Positions 61,066 through 64,000 of a stretch of 64,000 nucleotides of DNA are shown piece by piece. Origin of the DNA: Alcanivoracaceae bacterium (GTDB taxonomy: Bacteria > Pseudomonadota > Gammaproteobacteria > Pseudomonadales > Alcanivoracaceae). The notes beneath the pieces are model-generated. The model worked only from the letters and a program-made list of their open reading frames with translations. It was not told the origin of the DNA and did no database searches. The position numbers and the translations under genes were made by a program. The stretch covers positions 237,089-301,088 of the forward strand of contig JAGLCJ010000013.1 of the NCBI GenBank assembly GCA_023146255.1. The letters run 5' to 3'. Numbering within the stretch: the stretch's first letter is position 1; the number at the start of each line of letters is the position of its first letter.

Positions 61066-63342
61066 ACTCAGACTCATCGCCAGGGCTGCAAACATGGGTG
61101 ATAGAAGCAACCCGGCAAACGGGTACAGGACGCCAGCAGCCAGTGGAACGCCTAACGCATTATAAATGAACGCAAAACCAAGGTTCTGCTTCATATTGAG
61201 AACAGTCTTGTTTGACAGGTCCCGGGCAATCGAGATACCCCGCAGGTCTCCTTTTACCAAGGTGATTTGCGCACTGTTCATCGCTACGTCCGTCCCGGTT
61301 CCCATAGCGATACCGACATTCGCCTTGGCCAGTGCCGGGGCATCGTTGATGCCGTCGCCCGCCATCGCAACGATGCAACCTTCTGATTGAAGCTTATCAA
61401 CCAGATTCAGCTTGTCGGCCGGTTTCACTTCGCCATGAACTTCGTCTATGCCTAGTTGTTCGGCGACCGCTTTTGCCGTTGAAATACCGTCACCAGTAGC
61501 CATGATGACCCTGATTCCCGCGGCCTTGAGCGCCTGTACCGCTTCAGGGGTGCTCTGTTTGATGGGGTCGGAAACGGCGAGTAGGCCGACCAGTGTGCCG
61601 TCAACCGCCAGGTACATCACACTCGCACCCTTTGTCCTCCATCCCTCAGCGGTGGCAGCCAGGCCATCAACATTGACGTTATCCTGCTGCATGAACGCAG
61701 TGTTGCCCAACAGCAGTGTTTTGCCTTCAACCTTGCCCCGTACGCCTATGCCGCTACCAGAGTCAAAGTCGTCCACTGGGCTGAGCACCAAATTACGTTC
61801 GCGCGCAGCGCTGACAATAGCGTCAGCCAAAGGATGCTCGCTGCCTTGATCGAGGCTGGCAGCCAGGCGCAAGATTTCATCGGCGTCCAACTCGCCAGCG
61901 GAAACAGCCTGATCGAATGCTGGTCGGCCTTCTGTCAAGGTGCCGGTCTTGTCTACGATGAGCGTATCGACTTTGCGCAGATTTTCTATTGCTGCTGCAT
62001 CACGAAACAGAACACCCTTGGTTGCGCCTCGTCCGGTAGCAACCATGACTGACATGGGCGTTGCGAGCCCCAGCGCACAAGGGCAAGCAATGATCAGAAC
62101 AGCGACCGCATTGATCAGGCCATAGACCCAGCTTGGCTGCGGGCCGAACATGCCCCACACGACCAAGGTGAGGATGGCGATGGCTACCACCGCCATGACA
62201 AAGTAACCCGCCACCAAATCAGCCATCCGTTGCATCGGCGCCCGAGAGCGTTGGGCCTGAGCCACCAACTGGACAATTTGTGACAACACAGTGGCCGAGC
62301 CGACTTTCTCCGCCCGGATCACAAGTGCACCAGAGGTGTTCATCGTTGCCCCTATGACCTTGTCACCCGGGCGCTTGCTGATGGGTAACGATTCACCAGT
62401 CAACATGGATTCATCGAGAGAACTTGCACCCTCTTCAACAATGCCATCGACAGGAACTTTCTCACCGGGACGTACGCGTAAACGATCACCTTCATGCACA
62501 TGCGTCAGCGGTACATCTTCTTCTGTTCCGTCTGCATTGATACGGCGGGCCGTCTTGGGCGCCAGACCGAGCAATGACCGGACGGCAGCGGATGTCTGGG
62601 AACGCGCGCGAAGCTCCAGCATCTGACCAAACAGCGTAAGGGAAATGATCACCACTGCGGCTTCGAAATAAACCGCCACACGCCCCATGGACATGAATGT
62701 TTCCGGAAATATACCGGGAGCTACGGTTGCCAGCGTGCTGTAGACGAAGGCGGCACCGGTACCCAAGCCGATCAGCGTCCACATGTTGGGACTGCGGTTG
62801 ACCACTGATTGCCAACCCCGTACGAAGAACGGCTGTCCGGCCCACAGCACCACGGGAAGCGACAGTACAAGCTCTATCCACGTTTGCGTCGCCATCTCGA
62901 ACCAGCCAAGCTGTGGCCCAAACATGGCAAGCACCGTGACAATGACGGTAAAAGGCAATGTCCACCAGAATCGCCTGGAAAAATCGTCCAGCTCGGGATT
63001 GTCATCTTCCAGACTGGGCATCAGGGGTTCAAGTGCCATGCCGCATTTAGGGCAGGTTCCGGGGTTGTCCTGACGTATTTCCGGATGCATCGGGCACGTA
63101 TAAATTGTGCCTTTGACCGCTTCCGAGGGAGGTGGCGAGGTTGGTGAAAGAAACTTCTCAGGGTCATGCTGGAATCTATTCATGCATTTGGTGCTGCAGA
63201 AGTAGTAAGTTTTACCCGCATGCTCAACATGCTGGGCAGAGTCTGCCGTTACACCCATGCCGCAGACCGGGTCTGTAAGCCCTGAGCCCGTGTGGGAGGG
63301 TGTATGGTGATGACAATGAGACTCAGAATTATCGTGAACCAT
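61018..63342 (-). CDS. Heavy-metal (copper/silver type) P1B ATPase with YHS domain
   Basis: 774 residues from the ATG at 63342 (AAGGTG at 7 nt). Domain order: His-rich start (CHHHTPSHTG), a YHS/TRASH-like metal site (DPVCGMGV, YFCSTKCMNRF), a heavy-metal-binding CPMHPEIRQDNPGTCPKCGM segment, then the P1B transporter with the CPC motif (about 419), phosphorylation motif DKTGTLTEG (about 463), GSEHPLADA and TGDGISTAKA. CPC plus YHS is typical of CopA/SilP-type Cu+/Ag+ exporters in proteobacterial metal islands. No classic CXXC HMA domain is present at the N-terminus. Confidence 0.92.
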   Translation of the reverse strand: MVHDNSESHCHHHTPSHTGSGLTDPVCGMGVTADSAQHVEHAGKTYYFCSTKCMNRFQHDPEKFLSPTSPPPSEAVKGTIYTCPMHPEIRQDNPGTCPKCGMALEPLMPSLEDDNPELDDFSRRFWWTLPFTVIVTVLAMFGPQLGWFEMATQTWIELVLSLPVVLWAGQPFFVRGWQSVVNRSPNMWTLIGLGTGAAFVYSTLATVAPGIFPETFMSMGRVAVYFEAAVVIISLTLFGQMLELRARSQTSAAVRSLLGLAPKTARRINADGTEEDVPLTHVHEGDRLRVRPGEKVPVDGIVEEGASSLDESMLTGESLPISKRPGDKVIGATMNTSGALVIRAEKVGSATVLSQIVQLVAQAQRSRAPMQRMADLVAGYFVMAVVAIAILTLVVWGMFGPQPSWVYGLINAVAVLIIACPCALGLATPMSVMVATGRGATKGVLFRDAAAIENLRKVDTLIVDKTGTLTEGRPAFDQAVSAGELDADEILRLAASLDQGSEHPLADAIVSAARERNLVLSPVDDFDSGSGIGVRGKVEGKTLLLGNTAFMQQDNVNVDGLAATAEGWRTKGASVMYLAVDGTLVGLLAVSDPIKQSTPEAVQALKAAGIRVIMATGDGISTAKAVAEQLGIDEVHGEVKPADKLNLVDKLQSEGCIVAMAGDGINDAPALAKANVGIAMGTGTDVAMNSAQITLVKGDLRGISIARDLSNKTVLNMKQNLGFAFIYNALGVPLAAGVLYPFAGLLLSPMFAALAMSLSSASVVFNSLRLRGSV

Positions 63343-63414
63343 GGATAAGCACCTTTTCAAATAAGCAGGCAGTTTGCGCCGCGTTTTTTGCGGCTTCTTA
63401 AAGGAGGAGATTAC

Positions 63415-63471
63415 ATGAATCATGATGCCATAAACTTATTAGTTAAAGGGGTAAGCGGATTAAATGGTTGA
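63415..63471 (+). CDS. Possible 18-residue peptide with a perfect ribosome site
   Basis: AAGGAGGAGA precedes an ATG at 63415 by 4-6 nt, one of the strongest sites in the window. The frame encodes MNHDAINLLVKGVSG and two more residues plus Gly, and ends at 63471. It runs on the plus strand in the gap between the metal ATPase and the MerR gene. It could be a real small protein, a leader, or the remnant of a truncated gene whose body was lost. Confidence 0.35.
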   Translation: MNHDAINLLVKGVSGLNG

Positions 63472-63535
63472 TCTTACCTTTGCATGAGAGTGAGACAGAC
63501 CGGCATCTCATCGGATTATCTGGTTGATGCTTCAC

Positions 63536-63943
63536 CTACTGCTGGTGCATGTTTCCTTCGCTAATTCCAGCAAGAACCCCACACGCCTCAACTTCCCGGT
63601 CATCGTTGCAACTCGCTCTCAGTGAAACGAGTTGTTTCTCAAGCGCTTGCAGAGCGGTTATCTGCGACCGCACATGAGAGATGTGATCATCGAGCAAGGT
63701 GTTGACGGCGGTACAAGGGTGATGAGGGTCGTCCTGATAGCTCTGTAGTTCGTGAATCTCAGCCAGTGACAGGCCCAGGATTCTGCAGCGACGGATGAAG
63801 GCCAGCCCCTCACCATGCTTCTCGGTATAGACACGGTAACCGTTGTCCTGCCGATCAGGCGGCGGCAACAAGCCCTGCTGTTCATAGAAGCGGATCGTCT
63901 GTGTTTCGACCCCTACCAACTGCGCCAACTGACCAATGCGCAT
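63536..63943 (-). CDS. cadR: MerR-family Cd/Pb-type regulator (CadR/PbrR-like)
   Basis: 135 residues from the ATG at 63943 after AGGAGG; the TTG at 63958 is an alternative. HTH RIGQLAQLVGVETQTIRFYEQQGLLPPP at the N-terminus, dimerisation helix, and metal cysteines at HPCTAVN, ASCNDD and EACGVL. The C-terminal CGVL pair and the central Cys match the Cd(II)/Pb(II)-responsive CadR/PbrR subfamily rather than CueR. It activates a divergent or adjacent efflux gene when metal binds. The P-type ATPase gene lies downstream on the same strand, 193 bp away. Confidence 0.85.
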   Translation of the reverse strand: MRIGQLAQLVGVETQTIRFYEQQGLLPPPDRQDNGYRVYTEKHGEGLAFIRRCRILGLSLAEIHELQSYQDDPHHPCTAVNTLLDDHISHVRSQITALQALEKQLVSLRASCNDDREVEACGVLAGISEGNMHQQ

Positions 63944-63974
63944 CAGCCTCCTCCCCAACGGATTCTTTACTCTA

Positions 63975-64000
63975 TTGACCTTATAGTAGCTTTATAGTTT
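63975..64000 (+). promoter_or_regulatory. MerR-type promoter pointing out of the window
   Basis: A TTGACC -35 (63975-63980) is followed by a partly palindromic TTATAGTAGCTTTATAG core, as in cadR/pbrR and merR operators where an overlong spacer is bent by the regulator. It reads rightwards, so the regulated gene should begin just past 64,000, divergent from cadR. The -10 lies at or beyond the window edge. Confidence 0.5.

Larger units (their letters stand above)
47169..64000. mobile_element. Right-extending genomic island (left boundary at the tRNA remnant)
   Basis: The displaced tRNA 3' half points its 3' end towards lower coordinates, the side of the endA/tonB/lipoprotein genes. An element that integrates in a tRNA 3' half leaves the displaced copy on the chromosome side with the island inside, so the island runs from about 47,213 rightwards and past the window end. 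The genes there (SIR2 defence, Tn7-like module, broken restriction genes, metal efflux) are typical accessory cargo. The far boundary, with an intact tRNA-Met and probably an integrase, is expected beyond 64,000. Nested insertions are likely. Confidence 0.55.

Noticed and set aside
47169..64000. CRISPR array or cas genes belonging to the Tn7-like module
   Set aside because: No regularly spaced direct repeats and no cas motifs found on either strand in this window.

Overview
The window reads as a GC-rich gammaproteobacterial chromosome, probably from the Pseudomonas/Halomonas/Alcanivorax side of the class. The signs are a type-2 LeuA, YbiT, PldA, an RIO-type kinase, tandem 600-residue acyl-CoA dehydrogenases of the P. 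aeruginosa FadE1/FadE2 kind, and a Fur-like box before exbB-exbD-exbD-tonB. No species can be named from sequence alone.

Positions 1-47,145 look like core or long-resident chromosome. The first 22 kb is mostly housekeeping: trxC (cut by the window edge), a methyltransferase-HNH fusion, a lipoprotein serine hydrolase, ybiT, an ATP-grasp-like protein with bioD, a Ca/Na antiporter, an RIO kinase, an Lrp regulator divergent from leuA, an acyltransferase, a glutamine amidotransferase, a CobW GTPase, HinT, an esterase, a CHASE-GGDEF cyclase, an SDR and a signal-peptide/TPR pair. From 21.7 to 34.0 kb lies a large envelope redox locus. One arm (minus strand) holds apbE, a Tat-exported DUF1501-like protein, a LamG/cytochrome-motif lipoprotein and a second CxxCH lipoprotein. 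The divergent arm holds an HzsA-like beta-propeller/CxxCH lipoprotein, an SH3/beta-barrel protein, another barrel, a TlpA-like thioredoxin, DUF4266 and DUF3570. Then come pldA, a Trm112-like protein, two acyl-CoA dehydrogenases, endA, the TonB energising operon and a 1610-residue repeat lipoprotein.

At 47,169-47,213 there is a displaced 3' half of a tRNA-Met(CAT) gene on the minus strand. Its orientation fits the chromosome/island junction of an integrative element extending rightwards, so 47.2-64 kb is read as an accessory island. It contains two tandem exported HD-domain (MIOX/PhnZ-like) proteins, a 669-bp gap without a gene, a 1276-residue SIR2 protein of the defence-associated type, and a Tn7-like transposition module. 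That module is a TnsA-TnsB fusion, TnsC and TniQ/TnsD, with a small HTH protein and a divergent unknown gene upstream. After it come broken pieces of a restriction-modification locus (3' half of hsdS and the 5' end of an AAA ATPase), then a heavy-metal P-type ATPase and a CadR/PbrR-type MerR regulator, with a MerR-type promoter pointing out of the window.

The most interesting points are the Tn7-like module with its unexplained regulatory pair and no CRISPR-Cas, the exported HD-oxygenase pair, the mixed cytochrome/HzsA-like/ApbE/DUF3570 envelope locus, and a 12-copy repeat family in the giant lipoprotein. Transposon ends, island limits and protein functions are inferences unless stated otherwise.
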